Below, one piece after another: positions 23,349-31,494 of a DNA stretch of 64,000 nucleotides. The stretch spans positions 1-64,000 of the forward strand of contig JADFSR010000002.1 of the NCBI GenBank assembly GCA_022560615.1, given 5' to 3'. Both the position numbers and the translations under genes were made by a program. Source of the DNA: Gemmatimonadota bacterium (GTDB lineage Bacteria; Gemmatimonadota; Gemmatimonadetes; Longimicrobiales; Gaopeijiaceae). Below the pieces are notes generated by a model. The model was not told the DNA's origin and did not search any database. It saw only the letters and a list, made by a program, of their open reading frames with translations. Position 1 is the stretch's first letter. Each line of letters opens with the position of its first letter.

Positions 23349-24902
23349 ATGAGACACGACCAGCACGCAGGGCCCGGGGCAGGTGACGGCCCGATTCCGG
23401 CTGTGGTGTTCCTTTCGGGCAGTCGACGGGGTGAGACGCTGCGTCTCAGGGGTGACACGCTACGAGTGGGGACGGACCCTGACTGCGAGATCCGGATTCC
23501 GGCCGACACCGAGCCGATGCCCCTCCCTCACCACGCGACCCTCGAGCGTCGCGGTCATTCCTACGAGATCAGCAGCATGCCTGGAGCTAGGATCTGGATC
23601 AACGGGGAGCTCCTGGAGCGCCTCGTTCTGGCCTCGGGCGACGTCCTGGAGATTGGTCGCGACGGGGCGGTTCTTCGGTTCCGGTTGTACGACAGTGACA
23701 CGCTACCGTACAAGTCTCTCACAGACGTCTTCTCGGACTGCGCGGAATGCGTCCGTGCCGAGCGAGGCGCCCTTCGGAAGGCGGGCGTCCTCGTTACGGT
23801 GGTTCCCAGGGAACTGGCAACGCGCACGACGCGCCGTTTTAGGGCCTTGACGGTCCTGGCGCTCGCGGCGATCGCTATCACGACCACCATCACCGCGCGG
23901 CGCAGCACGCTGATCGAGGCTCAGCTCCTCAGCCAGATCGAACGCTTCGAGGATATCTCCTCTCTCGCAACGCAGGCTTCGGCGGTGAGCACGGAGGAGT
24001 TGGGCGAGGTGCTGGCGGAGCTGCGCACGACCGGCGAGCGGGTCGAGGCTCTCGAGGCACGGAACAGCGCGACCGCCCGCGTGATCGAGAGTGCGGCCGG
24101 CGCAACACTCTTCATCCAGGGCAGCTACCGGTTCATCCAGCCCGAGAGCGGCCGGCCGCTGAGAATGATCGCCGGGCCTGATGGACACCCACTGAGGAAT
24201 GCCCTGGGTCACCCGGCTCTTACCGTGGACGGGGACGGCCCGCCCTTCGAGATCTTTCTGACCGGAACAGGATTCGTCGTATCGTCGGACGGGCTCGCGC
24301 TGACGAACCGGCACGTAGTTCTGCCCTGGGAGTTCGATGCGGCCGCCCGCGCGCTCCTCGAGTCCGGTTTCGTCGCTGAGTGGAGCCGCATGGTCGGATT
24401 CCTCGCAGACGGATCTGAGGCCCACGACCTCCAGCTACGTGTAGCGTCTGACGACGCCGACCTCGCCGTGGTGCAGGTACTCGGCGTCGAGGGACGCGTG
24501 CCCTTCATCGAGCTTGCCTCCGAGCCGCCATCGGCCGGCGACCCGGTGATCGTCATGGGTTATCCGCTCGGGCTCAAAGCGCTCATGGCGCGTAGCGACG
24601 CCGACTTCATCGACCGTCTTCGTCGGGAGGGGATCGCGGACTTCTTCGAGCAGGCTCAGCGAATCGCCGCGGCTGGGTTCATGAAACCCTTGGCGACGCG
24701 GGGCATCGTCGGACAAGTCACGGCCGCCAGCGTCGTCTACGATGCGGAGACCACGAGCGGTGGCAGCGGTGGGCCGGTGCTGTCACTGGACGGTCGCGTC
24801 GTCGCGGTCAACTCGGCGATTCTGCCCGAGTTCGGCGGGTCCAACCTCGGTGTACCTGTCGCCAAAGCCCGGGCCTTGATCGAGCGATTGACGGGCGGCT
24901 GA
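23349..24902 (+). CDS. FHA domain - membrane helix - trypsin-like serine protease
   Basis: A 517-residue fusion. Residues about 18-113 form an FHA phosphopeptide-binding domain (LRVGTDPDCEIRIP, LPHHATLERRGHSYEIS, LASGDVLEIG). A single helix (about 165-183, ALTVLALAAIAITTTIT) then places the C-terminus in the periplasm, after a short coiled coil (185-245). The protease domain has His322 (LTNRHVVLP), Asp370 (SDDADLAVVQV) and Ser472 (TTSGGSGGPVLS). There is no PDZ domain, unlike DegP/HtrA. The cytoplasmic FHA part suggests that phosphorylation inside the cell may be linked to proteolysis outside. ATG at 23349 lies 34 bp after senB, though a functional link is unproven. Confidence 0.85.
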   Translation: MRHDQHAGPGAGDGPIPAVVFLSGSRRGETLRLRGDTLRVGTDPDCEIRIPADTEPMPLPHHATLERRGHSYEISSMPGARIWINGELLERLVLASGDVLEIGRDGAVLRFRLYDSDTLPYKSLTDVFSDCAECVRAERGALRKAGVLVTVVPRELATRTTRRFRALTVLALAAIAITTTITARRSTLIEAQLLSQIERFEDISSLATQASAVSTEELGEVLAELRTTGERVEALEARNSATARVIESAAGATLFIQGSYRFIQPESGRPLRMIAGPDGHPLRNALGHPALTVDGDGPPFEIFLTGTGFVVSSDGLALTNRHVVLPWEFDAAARALLESGFVAEWSRMVGFLADGSEAHDLQLRVASDDADLAVVQVLGVEGRVPFIELASEPPSAGDPVIVMGYPLGLKALMARSDADFIDRLRREGIADFFEQAQRIAAAGFMKPLATRGIVGQVTAASVVYDAETTSGGSGGPVLSLDGRVVAVNSAILPEFGGSNLGVPVAKARALIERLTGG

Positions 24903-25002
24903 CACCGGCCCATGTCGCCATCCAACCGCCCGGTCATCCAGTCCACGTTCTAGGGCCACGCACTCGGAGGGATCGCCCTGACGGATCCCTTGGAGGGGGT
25001 TG

Positions 25003-25024
25003 CGTATATACAAATACATATACG
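25003..25024. promoter_or_regulatory. BrnA-type operator before brnT
   Basis: CGTATAT-ACAAATAC-ATATACG is a perfect inverted repeat (7-8-7) ending 3 nt before the brnT start. BrnA-BrnT complexes repress their own promoter, so this is the likely site. There is no ribosome site, so the message may be leaderless. Confidence 0.6.
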
Positions 25025-25027
25025 ATC

Positions 25028-25315
25028 TTGGAAATCGAATGGGATCCGGAGAAGAGCGATCGGAACGTGCGGCTGCGCCGCTTCGATTTCGCCTTCGCGT
25101 CTCAGATCTTCGAAGGGGAACACCTGAAAGAGGTTGACACCCGCCGGGAGTATGGGGAACGCCGCGTGCGAGCCATCGGGCTCGCTGACGGGCTTCTGCT
25201 CACCGTCGTGTACACCGATCGGGACAGCAGCGACGGGGGGACCGTACGGAGAATCATCTCAGCACGACGGAGCAACAAGCGTGAGCGAGAAGAGTTTCGC
25301 CGGGCGCGCGGCTAA
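25028..25315 (+). CDS. brnT: BrnT-family toxin (ribonuclease)
   Basis: A 95-residue BrnT toxin: begins IEWDPEKSDRNVRLRRFDF (3-21) and ends with GGTVRRIISARRSNKREREE, the family start and finish; the middle has GERRVRAIGLADGLLLTVVY. BrnT is a RelE-fold ribonuclease that stops translation. The start is TTG at 25028, four nt after the operator; no better codon exists. The antitoxin gene follows with a 35-bp overlap, toxin first as usual for brnTA. It lies between the FHA-protease gene and a convergent flavoprotein gene. Confidence 0.88.
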   Translation: MEIEWDPEKSDRNVRLRRFDFAFASQIFEGEHLKEVDTRREYGERRVRAIGLADGLLLTVVYTDRDSSDGGTVRRIISARRSNKREREEFRRARG

Positions 25316-25577
25316 GAGACGCCCTACTCGGGGCTACGCGGACCTGGACTACCTCGACGCCATGAGCGAAGAGGAAATCATGGCGACCTCCCCACCCGAA
25401 CTGGCGGACCTCCCCGACGACTTCTGGGACGGCGCGGTACTGGTATCTGCGAAGGAACCGATCTCGCTACGTGTCGACCAGGACGTACTCGCATGGTTTC
25501 GCAGCGAGGGGCCGGGCTACCAGACCCGAATGAACGCGGTGCTTCGCAGCTACATGGACCGGATCAAGACCCGCTGA
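25281..25577 (+). CDS. brnA: BrnA-family antitoxin
   Basis: A 98-residue ribbon-helix-helix antitoxin. The family core is visible: ADLPDDFWDGAVLV (about 42-55), EPISLRVDQDVLAWFRSEG (59-77) and YQTRMNAVLRSYM (81-93). The GTG at 25281 is chosen; it overlaps the end of brnT, which couples the two. BrnA binds and neutralises BrnT and represses the operon through its RHH domain, most likely at the inverted repeat 25003-25024. Confidence 0.88.
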   Translation: MSEKSFAGRAAKRRPTRGYADLDYLDAMSEEEIMATSPPELADLPDDFWDGAVLVSAKEPISLRVDQDVLAWFRSEGPGYQTRMNAVLRSYMDRIKTR

Positions 25578-25635
25578 ACTCATGATGGGTCACAGCAGGA
25601 GCGCAGATCGGGAGCGCCCGTCCTCAAGCTGACGT

Positions 25636-26997
25636 TCAAACCGGCTCGAGCGTGTCCAGTATCCAGGGCATGAGCTCGGATATGGTCGGGTGGACAAGAA
25701 CTGATTTCCGGTAGCTCGTGCACGGCAGTCCACTGTACATGTACGCGGCGAACATATTGATGATCTCGTCGCCACCAGGCCCCAAGATCGCCGCCCCAAG
25801 AATCCGATCCGTATCGCCGTCGACCAGGAGCTTGGCGAAGCCGAGCGTCTCGCCCATCTCCTTGGCGCGGTTGATTCGAGACATCGGCCGCGTGGCCTTC
25901 AGGACGTTGTGCCCCTGCGCTATGGCCTCCTTCTCAGTCATTCCGACTCGACCGAGCGCAGGGTCGATGAACAGTCCGTAGACGGGGATCCGGTCCGACA
26001 ATCTCCTGTTGCCGCCGCGCATCTGGTCGAGCACGATTTCGGCGTCGTTGACCGAAGTGTGTGTGAACGCACCGTGGCCGTTGATGTCGCCGACAGCGAA
26101 CACGCCCTCCGCGCTCGTCTGGCAATAGTCGTCGACCACGATGAAGCCCCGGTCGTCGAGCTCGATCCCGGCCGCTTCGGCGTTGAGCAGGTCCGAGTTG
26201 GGAACCCGCCCCACCGCCACGAGCAAGTGAGACCCCCTCAGCAAACGCTCCTCGCCACCCTGGATGATCGCGACCGAAACTCCATCACCGTCGGTGGCAA
26301 CGTTCTCCGCGCTCGAGTCCAGGCAAACTTCGATGCCCTCGAGTTCCAGAATGTCCTTGATGGACGCCGCAACATCGGCATCTTCTCGAAACACGAGTTG
26401 AGATCCCCGCTCGATGATGGTCACCTGCGCTCCGAACCGTCGAAAGATCTGACTGAACTCGAGTGCGACGTAACTCCCGCCCAGGATCACCAGATGCTCC
26501 GGCACCTCAGTCAATTCCAGGATTCGACCGTTGTCCAGCCAAGGCACGGCATCGAGCCCAGGGATCTCGGGCACGAGCGGGCGGGCTCCGGCATTGATAT
26601 AGATTCGATCGGCCGTGATGCTCTCATCGCCGACACGAATCTGCCGCGGACCCTCGAATCGACCCCAGTCCTCGAAGAGCGAAACGCTCTCTGCCGAGGA
26701 GATCCACGAAACCATCCCTGTGTTGTCCCGAATGGCGTTCATGCGAGCCCGAACGGCAGTGTAGTCGATCTCGACTCCACTCGTCTTGACGCCGTATTCC
26801 GATCCTCGTCGCGCCATATGCGCTACCTTGGCGCTGGCCACGAGAGCCTTCGTCGGCGTGCATCCGGTGTTCACGCAGGTGCCGCCAATCCGGTCTCCTT
26901 CGATGACGGCGATCGAGTCTCCGGTTGGCAGAAGGTCGCCCAGTAGGGTGCCCGTTGCCTGGCCGGTCCCTAGGAGGACGTGTTGGAAATGGCGCAT
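25636..26997 (-). CDS. FAD-dependent pyridine nucleotide-disulfide oxidoreductase
   Basis: A 453-residue flavoprotein of the lipoamide dehydrogenase / mercuric reductase group. It has the FAD fold start (LLGTGQATGTL, replacing the common GxGxxG with GTGQAT), the redox-active disulfide GGTCVNTGCTPTKALVA (38-54), the NAD(P)H fold HLVILGGSYVALEFSQIFRR, EGVFAVGDINGHGAFTH, and the C-terminal interface VHPTISELMP, where lipoamide dehydrogenases have HAHPT. No lipoyl or heavy-metal-binding domain is attached. This points to the FAD-containing oxidoreductase relatives of mercuric reductase; the substrate is not known. It stands alone, convergent with brnTA and divergent from the ABC transporter. Confidence 0.88.
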   Translation of the reverse strand: MRHFQHVLLGTGQATGTLLGDLLPTGDSIAVIEGDRIGGTCVNTGCTPTKALVASAKVAHMARRGSEYGVKTSGVEIDYTAVRARMNAIRDNTGMVSWISSAESVSLFEDWGRFEGPRQIRVGDESITADRIYINAGARPLVPEIPGLDAVPWLDNGRILELTEVPEHLVILGGSYVALEFSQIFRRFGAQVTIIERGSQLVFREDADVAASIKDILELEGIEVCLDSSAENVATDGDGVSVAIIQGGEERLLRGSHLLVAVGRVPNSDLLNAEAAGIELDDRGFIVVDDYCQTSAEGVFAVGDINGHGAFTHTSVNDAEIVLDQMRGGNRRLSDRIPVYGLFIDPALGRVGMTEKEAIAQGHNVLKATRPMSRINRAKEMGETLGFAKLLVDGDTDRILGAAILGPGGDEIINMFAAYMYSGLPCTSYRKSVLVHPTISELMPWILDTLEPV

Positions 26998-27093
26998 GAC
27001 TGAGACTCCAGTGTCGTGGGTTCGTCACGATACCCAACGGCCACGTACGGAGCAAAGGATGAACATCCCGCCGCATGCGCCCGTAGGGCAGAC

Positions 27094-28011
27094 ATGATCG
27101 ATCCCGTCATCCAAGTCACGAACCTTAAGAAACGGTACGGCTCCACCATCGCTGTGGCGGGCGTCTCTCTGGAGGTCCGCCGGGGGGAGATCTTCGGCCT
27201 GATCGGGCCCAACGGCGCCGGCAAGACCACGACAATGGAGTGCGTCGAGGGCCTCAGGAAGTGGGACGAAGGCAGCGTTTCAGTGCTCGGTCTGGATCCG
27301 CGCAGGGACGCCCGCGCACTCCAGGAGCGCATCGGCGTGCAACATCAGGAGGCGCAACTCCAGAAGCGGATCAAGGTCTGGGAAGCGATCGACCTCTGGT
27401 CCACTCTCTATACAAGTGTGGTCGACACGGAGGCCCTCCTGGATCAGCTCGGTCTGACCGAGAAGCGCAACGCGTGGTTCATGACACTCTCGGGTGGACA
27501 GAAGCAGCGACTCTTCGTCGCGCTCGCTCTGATCCACGATCCGGAGGTCGTCTTCCTCGACGAGTTGACCACCGGACTCGACCCTCAGGCCCGACGCACC
27601 ATCTGGGATCTCATCAACGGAATGCGCGATCGTGGCAAGACTGTCTTCCTGACGACCCACCTGATGGAGGAGGCCGAGCGCCTCTGTGATCGCGTGGCGA
27701 TCATCGAGCACGGCAAGTTGATCGAGATGGGCACGCCTGAGGAGTTGGTGCAGCGGCATTGCCCCCAACTTGGAGTCGTATTCTCCAGCGAGGGCGACGG
27801 GGTGCGGGACCGGCTGGAGAGGATCGCCGGAATCGACAACGTTGCCCGTGACGGGGAGACCTACACCCTCCTGGGCACCGGCGACGATTTCGTAACCGAC
27901 GTCATCCACGCGATCGCGACGGAAGGGATACACGTCACTGGATTCCGCACGGAGCTCCCCAACCTGGAAGACGTGTTCTTGAAGCTCACCGGCCACCGGA
28001 TTCGAGACTGA
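27094..28011 (+). CDS. ABC transporter ATP-binding protein
   Basis: A 305-residue ATPase of the drug/polysaccharide exporter type. Walker A is GPNGAGKTT (about 38-46), the Q-loop is IGVQHQEAQLQK, the signature motif is LSGGQKQR and Walker B VVFLDELTTGLDPQ; here Glu after Asp is present and the usual Pro is Leu (DELTTG for DEPTTG). The C-terminal 80 residues form the regulatory domain seen in such exporters. The ATG at 27094 begins the domain directly. The permease gene follows 5 bp later, so the two make one exporter. The cargo cannot be inferred. Confidence 0.9.
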   Translation: MIDPVIQVTNLKKRYGSTIAVAGVSLEVRRGEIFGLIGPNGAGKTTTMECVEGLRKWDEGSVSVLGLDPRRDARALQERIGVQHQEAQLQKRIKVWEAIDLWSTLYTSVVDTEALLDQLGLTEKRNAWFMTLSGGQKQRLFVALALIHDPEVVFLDELTTGLDPQARRTIWDLINGMRDRGKTVFLTTHLMEEAERLCDRVAIIEHGKLIEMGTPEELVQRHCPQLGVVFSSEGDGVRDRLERIAGIDNVARDGETYTLLGTGDDFVTDVIHAIATEGIHVTGFRTELPNLEDVFLKLTGHRIRD

Positions 28012-28016
28012 CCGCC

Positions 28017-28757
28017 ATGCTGACCGGACTCTGGAAGCTGACCTGGGTGGAGATCAAGGTCTTCATGCGCGAGCCGATGGGGGTGATTGGGACGCTGGGG
28101 CTCCCCGTCTTCGTCTTCCTGTTCGTCAGCAGAGGGCTCGGCGACTCCCAAGCCTCGAACGCAGCCGAAGCACTGCCCTTCAACGTCGCGATCCTGGCCG
28201 CGCTCGTCATCGCGGTCGGAGCCGCGCTCTCGCTCGTCGCGATCATCACGATCTATAGGGAAGGCGGCATCCTGAAGCGGCTGCGCGCCACGCCGTTGTC
28301 ACCGCTGACGATCCTGGGGGCCCACGTCTTCGTGAAGCTGATCTTCACGGTGGTCGGAATGGGCCTGTTGGTGCTCGCGGGTCGCCAGTTTTTCCCCGGC
28401 GCCCTCGACGTGAACCTGTGGAGCTTCACCGTGGCGCTCCTGCTGGGAACGCTGAGCATCCTGTCAGTGGGCTTCGTGATCTCGAGCATCGTGCCGACCG
28501 CTCGCTTCGCACAGCCTATTGGCAGCATTCTGCTCTATCCGATGATCGCCCTTTCCGGTCTGTTCTTTTCCATCGACGCGCTCCCGACCGGCTGGCGTGT
28601 GTTCGCGAATATACTCCCCACGACACACGCGGTGGCACTGATGCAGGGGATTTGGGATGGCGCGGGTTGGGGGGCGCACTGGGTCAACGTGTTGGGATTA
28701 GTAGCCGTCTTCGTGGTGTGCAGCGCGGTGTCGACAAAAACGTTTCGCTGGGAGTGA
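28017..28757 (+). CDS. ABC-2 type transporter permease
   Basis: A 246-residue inner-membrane permease with six helices, in ABC-2 order: KLTWVEIKVFMREPMGVIGT at the start (a typical amphipathic elbow), GGILKRLRATPLSPLTILGA as the coupling region after helix 2, and a conserved segment LSGLFFSIDALPTGWRVFAN followed by LPTTHAVALMQGIWDG near the end. It is the partner of the ATPase gene just upstream. Together they probably form a dimeric exporter; resistance or lipid export is possible. Confidence 0.9.
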   Translation: MLTGLWKLTWVEIKVFMREPMGVIGTLGLPVFVFLFVSRGLGDSQASNAAEALPFNVAILAALVIAVGAALSLVAIITIYREGGILKRLRATPLSPLTILGAHVFVKLIFTVVGMGLLVLAGRQFFPGALDVNLWSFTVALLLGTLSILSVGFVISSIVPTARFAQPIGSILLYPMIALSGLFFSIDALPTGWRVFANILPTTHAVALMQGIWDGAGWGAHWVNVLGLVAVFVVCSAVSTKTFRWE

Positions 28758-28778
28758 CGCTCGCCAGTGCGTTCCTCG

Positions 28779-29207
28779 CTAGCCCCCAGACGAAATCGTC
28801 AGCAGGAACCCGTCTGGATCCACCAAGTCGAACGTGCGTGCACCCCAGGGCATGTCGGCAGGCTCGCTCGCGATCTCACCACCCCGCGACTTGATCGCCG
28901 CGGCCACATCGTCCACGTCCTGGGTGGTGCTCAAGTAGAGCCGTAGCCCCTGCCCCTTCACGCGGTCCCGACCCTTTGCCCAGTCGTCCTGCGAGAGCAT
29001 CAATCGCGCAACACCCGCAACGAGCGCCGCACCCCGCACCTCCCCCTCGTGCTCGAACTTCTCCGCGATCGTGAAGCCGAGGACGTCGCAGTACCAGGAC
29101 AAGCTCGCCTGGAGGTCGTTCACGGTAATCCCGGGAGCGATGGAGCTGAGTCGGAGAGTTTCGGGTTGCTGGCGTTCCGGGGCAGAAAGCTGTGTTTCGT
29201 CGCTCAT
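28779..29207 (-). CDS. Glyoxalase / bleomycin-resistance superfamily protein
   Basis: A 142-residue vicinal-oxygen-chelate fold protein. Two beta-alpha-beta-beta-beta units are visible: ITVNDLQASLSWYCDVLGFT (27-46) with a hydrophobic strand ARLMLSQDDW, and LYLSTTQDVDDVAAAIKSRG with ARTFDLVDPDGFLLTISS at the end. The closing Asp-Pro-Asp-Gly motif is typical; the metal-site pattern is incomplete, so it may be non-catalytic. GGAGAGAAC precedes the ATG. It is convergent with the ABC permease. The 143-bp gap to the next gene shows nothing notable. Confidence 0.85.
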   Translation of the reverse strand: MSDETQLSAPERQQPETLRLSSIAPGITVNDLQASLSWYCDVLGFTIAEKFEHEGEVRGAALVAGVARLMLSQDDWAKGRDRVKGQGLRLYLSTTQDVDDVAAAIKSRGGEIASEPADMPWGARTFDLVDPDGFLLTISSGG

Positions 29208-29350
29208 GTTCTCTCCAAGCGGTCAGGGTCGTTCTCGACTGGATAGGTGTACCGATCAAGATAGGTCGACCCGACCATCGCCTGCCAGGCTGCGGCACGG
29301 CCGTTGTGATGGGACGCAGAGCCCGGAGAGCTGTCTGGAGTCGGGCGCAA

Positions 29351-30130
29351 CTAGCGCGGCATCCGCCCTCGAGCCATGCGGTCGAGCAACCGCTGAGGCA
29401 GAAGTCTCAGAACCGCCGCCAGCACGCGTATCAGCGGTGGCGCATAGAGAACCGTCGCTCCGGGGCGGCCCACCGCGCGGGCTACGCGCGCAGCGATCAC
29501 GTCCGGAGTGCTCGCCAGCGGAGCGGGCGCCATGCCCTCGGTCATGCGCGTGTGCACGAAGCCGAGCCTCACGGTGAGCACACCGACTCCGCGTTCCTCG
29601 AGTGCACCCCCGAGTCCGCGAGCGAAGGCGTCGAGGCCCGCCTTACCCGCACCGTACGTGAAGTTGTCTCGGCGGGGCCGGAGCGCGGCAATCGTGGATA
29701 GCACTACCAGCGTGCCCTGCCCTCTCTCGGCCATCTGATTGGCGAGCGGGACCATGGCGGAAACGGTGCCCGTCAGGTTGGTCTGAAGCGATCGAGCGGC
29801 CTCAGCGCCGGACCGCTCGGACGCGAGCTGGTCCGGCAGAACGCCGTGCGCGAGTATCACGACGTCGAATGGTCCGTGCTCATCGTGAAGCGCCGCCGCC
29901 CACGCGTCATGGCTGTCGGTCTCCAGGGCATCGAAGTCGACGACGGAGACGTTCGCCACGTGATCCGAGAGATCACGCGCCGCCTGGTCACGGCTGCCCC
30001 CGGGCCTGCCTGCGAGCACCACACCGCTCAGCTCCGGATGTCGGCCCCGGAGCGCGCGCACGATCGCCCGCCCGATCTCGGATCCGCCACCTACGACCAG
30101 TACACGCTCGACGGCACCTCGATTCGCCAT
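29351..30130 (-). CDS. dprE2: SDR reductase, DprE2-like (decaprenylphospho-2-keto-pentose reductase)
   Basis: A 259-residue short-chain dehydrogenase. The cofactor motif is VLVVGGGSEIGRAIVRAL (10-27), the active site has Ser in VVLSTIAALRPRR and the Tyr-x3-Lys pair as FTYGAGKAGLDAFARGL, and the C-terminal half ends with helices of DprE2 type (PPLIRVLAAVLRLLPQRLLD). DprE2 reduces the 2-keto intermediate made by DprE1, giving decaprenylphospho-arabinose. The start lies 5 bp after the dprE1-like stop; the ubiA-like gene overlaps on the other side, so all three form a tight operon. The role follows strongly from this order. Confidence 0.85.
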   Translation of the reverse strand: MANRGAVERVLVVGGGSEIGRAIVRALRGRHPELSGVVLAGRPGGSRDQAARDLSDHVANVSVVDFDALETDSHDAWAAALHDEHGPFDVVILAHGVLPDQLASERSGAEAARSLQTNLTGTVSAMVPLANQMAERGQGTLVVLSTIAALRPRRDNFTYGAGKAGLDAFARGLGGALEERGVGVLTVRLGFVHTRMTEGMAPAPLASTPDVIAARVARAVGRPGATVLYAPPLIRVLAAVLRLLPQRLLDRMARGRMPR

Positions 30131-30135
30131 CTCGG

Positions 30136-31494
30136 CTACCAGCTCAATCCGAGTCGACGACCCAGGTCCGTGGACAGCCGACCGTCCGGGTCGAGCCGAT
30201 CGCGCACCGCCCTCCATTCTTCCAATCGCGGATACATCTCGGTGAACACCTCTCTCGGTAGTCGCGCATCCTTTGCCAGGTAGACGCGGCCACCCGCCCT
30301 CAGCACCTCCCGATCGCACTCGCCGAGCAGATCGTCCAGCGCACGGCCCACACAGGGCAGGTCGACGGCCAGAGTCCACCCCTCCAAGGGAAAAGACAAG
30401 GGCCCCAGGCTCGACGGGCCCATCTTCTTGAGCACCGCCAGGAACGCAGGCACCGGAGACCTCCGGAGCTGCTGGACAACGGTCGCCAACGCCTCTTCGG
30501 CTCCCAGCGGGACCACGAACTGGTACTGTTGAAAGCCTCGACTTCCATACAGTCGGTTCCAATTCCGAACGCCATCCAGCGGAAAGAAGTAGCTCTCGAG
30601 GGACTCGATGCCTTCTCCGGCCTGCGCGACGGCCCGGCGGTACCACAGCTCGTTGAAGAGCGACCCTGTCAGGCGCGTCAACAGCCCGTCGGGTACGGTC
30701 TCAGGGACATCGAAGCCGGCGCGACTCGCGAGCCCGTAGACGGCCCCGTCACGGACGTCTGCGGGCTCAGCGTGTCGGCCCTCCATCAGGATGCCGCGAA
30801 GCGGAGCGCGCGGCCGAACGAGCAGGTCCACCCAGGCGACCGAGTACGGGAAACCCGCGCTCGGATCGGCAAGCTGACTCAGGAGCGAGTCCAGGCCACT
30901 CGTCGGCGTCCGTTTCACCACGATCGCACCCGTCGACACCCGCACGAGCTGCAACTCGATCTCGGTGAGCAGTCCCGTGAGACCCATCCCCCCTGCTGAC
31001 GCCCAGAAGTACTCGGGCTCTTGCTCTGGTGTTATCCACCCTTGCCAAGCCGGCGCCACTAGACGCGCGCCCGTGACGTGCGCGGAAAGCGTGCCCACCT
31101 CGTGATGGTTCTTCCCATGAATGTCCGCGGCTAAGGCGCCCCCAACCGTGACAGAGGCGGTCCCCGGAACGACGGGACAAAACCAGTCGTCGCTCAACAC
31201 GGTGGCGAGCAGCGCACGGAGCTCGATGCCCGCGCCCACCCGGATTCGCCCTGTCGAGCAGTCGAAGTCGAAGACGGTGTCGAGTGCCGTGAGATCGATC
31301 ACGCCGCCACCTTCGTTCCCGGCGGCATCTCCGTACGAACGCCCGAGTCCTCGCGCAGCGACCGTGCCGACCGAGTCGTCGCGGAGTAGCTCGGCGACCT
31401 CTTCGGAGGACCTTGGTATTGCCCTGCGGGCCCTGCCGTACGAGTCCCGACCCCATCCACTCAGCCGGACGGGGCGACTCCACGCATCAGCCAC
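30136..31494 (-). CDS. dprE1: FAD oxidase DprE1-like (decaprenylphospho-ribose 2'-oxidase)
   Basis: A 452-residue FAD-binding (vanillyl-alcohol-oxidase type) enzyme. The FAD domain has VAARGLGRSYGDAAGNEGGG, FCPVVPGTASVTVGGALAAD and DIHGKNHHEVGTLSAHV, the DprE1 signature; the substrate domain has GFQQYQFVVPLG and RVYLAKDARLPRE with the conserved Lys. DprE1 oxidises the ribose 2-OH of decaprenylphospho-ribose. The Cys that benzothiazinones attack in mycobacteria aligns within FQQYQFVVP, where no cysteine is present. The stop lies 5 bp before dprE2 and the start overlaps ubiA by 8 bp. Confidence 0.87.
   Translation of the reverse strand: MADAWSRPVRLSGWGRDSYGRARRAIPRSSEEVAELLRDDSVGTVAARGLGRSYGDAAGNEGGGVIDLTALDTVFDFDCSTGRIRVGAGIELRALLATVLSDDWFCPVVPGTASVTVGGALAADIHGKNHHEVGTLSAHVTGARLVAPAWQGWITPEQEPEYFWASAGGMGLTGLLTEIELQLVRVSTGAIVVKRTPTSGLDSLLSQLADPSAGFPYSVAWVDLLVRPRAPLRGILMEGRHAEPADVRDGAVYGLASRAGFDVPETVPDGLLTRLTGSLFNELWYRRAVAQAGEGIESLESYFFPLDGVRNWNRLYGSRGFQQYQFVVPLGAEEALATVVQQLRRSPVPAFLAVLKKMGPSSLGPLSFPLEGWTLAVDLPCVGRALDDLLGECDREVLRAGGRVYLAKDARLPREVFTEMYPRLEEWRAVRDRLDPDGRLSTDLGRRLGLSW

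Noticed and set aside
25001-25024. Fourth MarR operator before brnT
   Set aside because: TATATACAA resembles the MarR site, but the real symmetry here is a 7-8-7 repeat centred elsewhere, which fits BrnA better.
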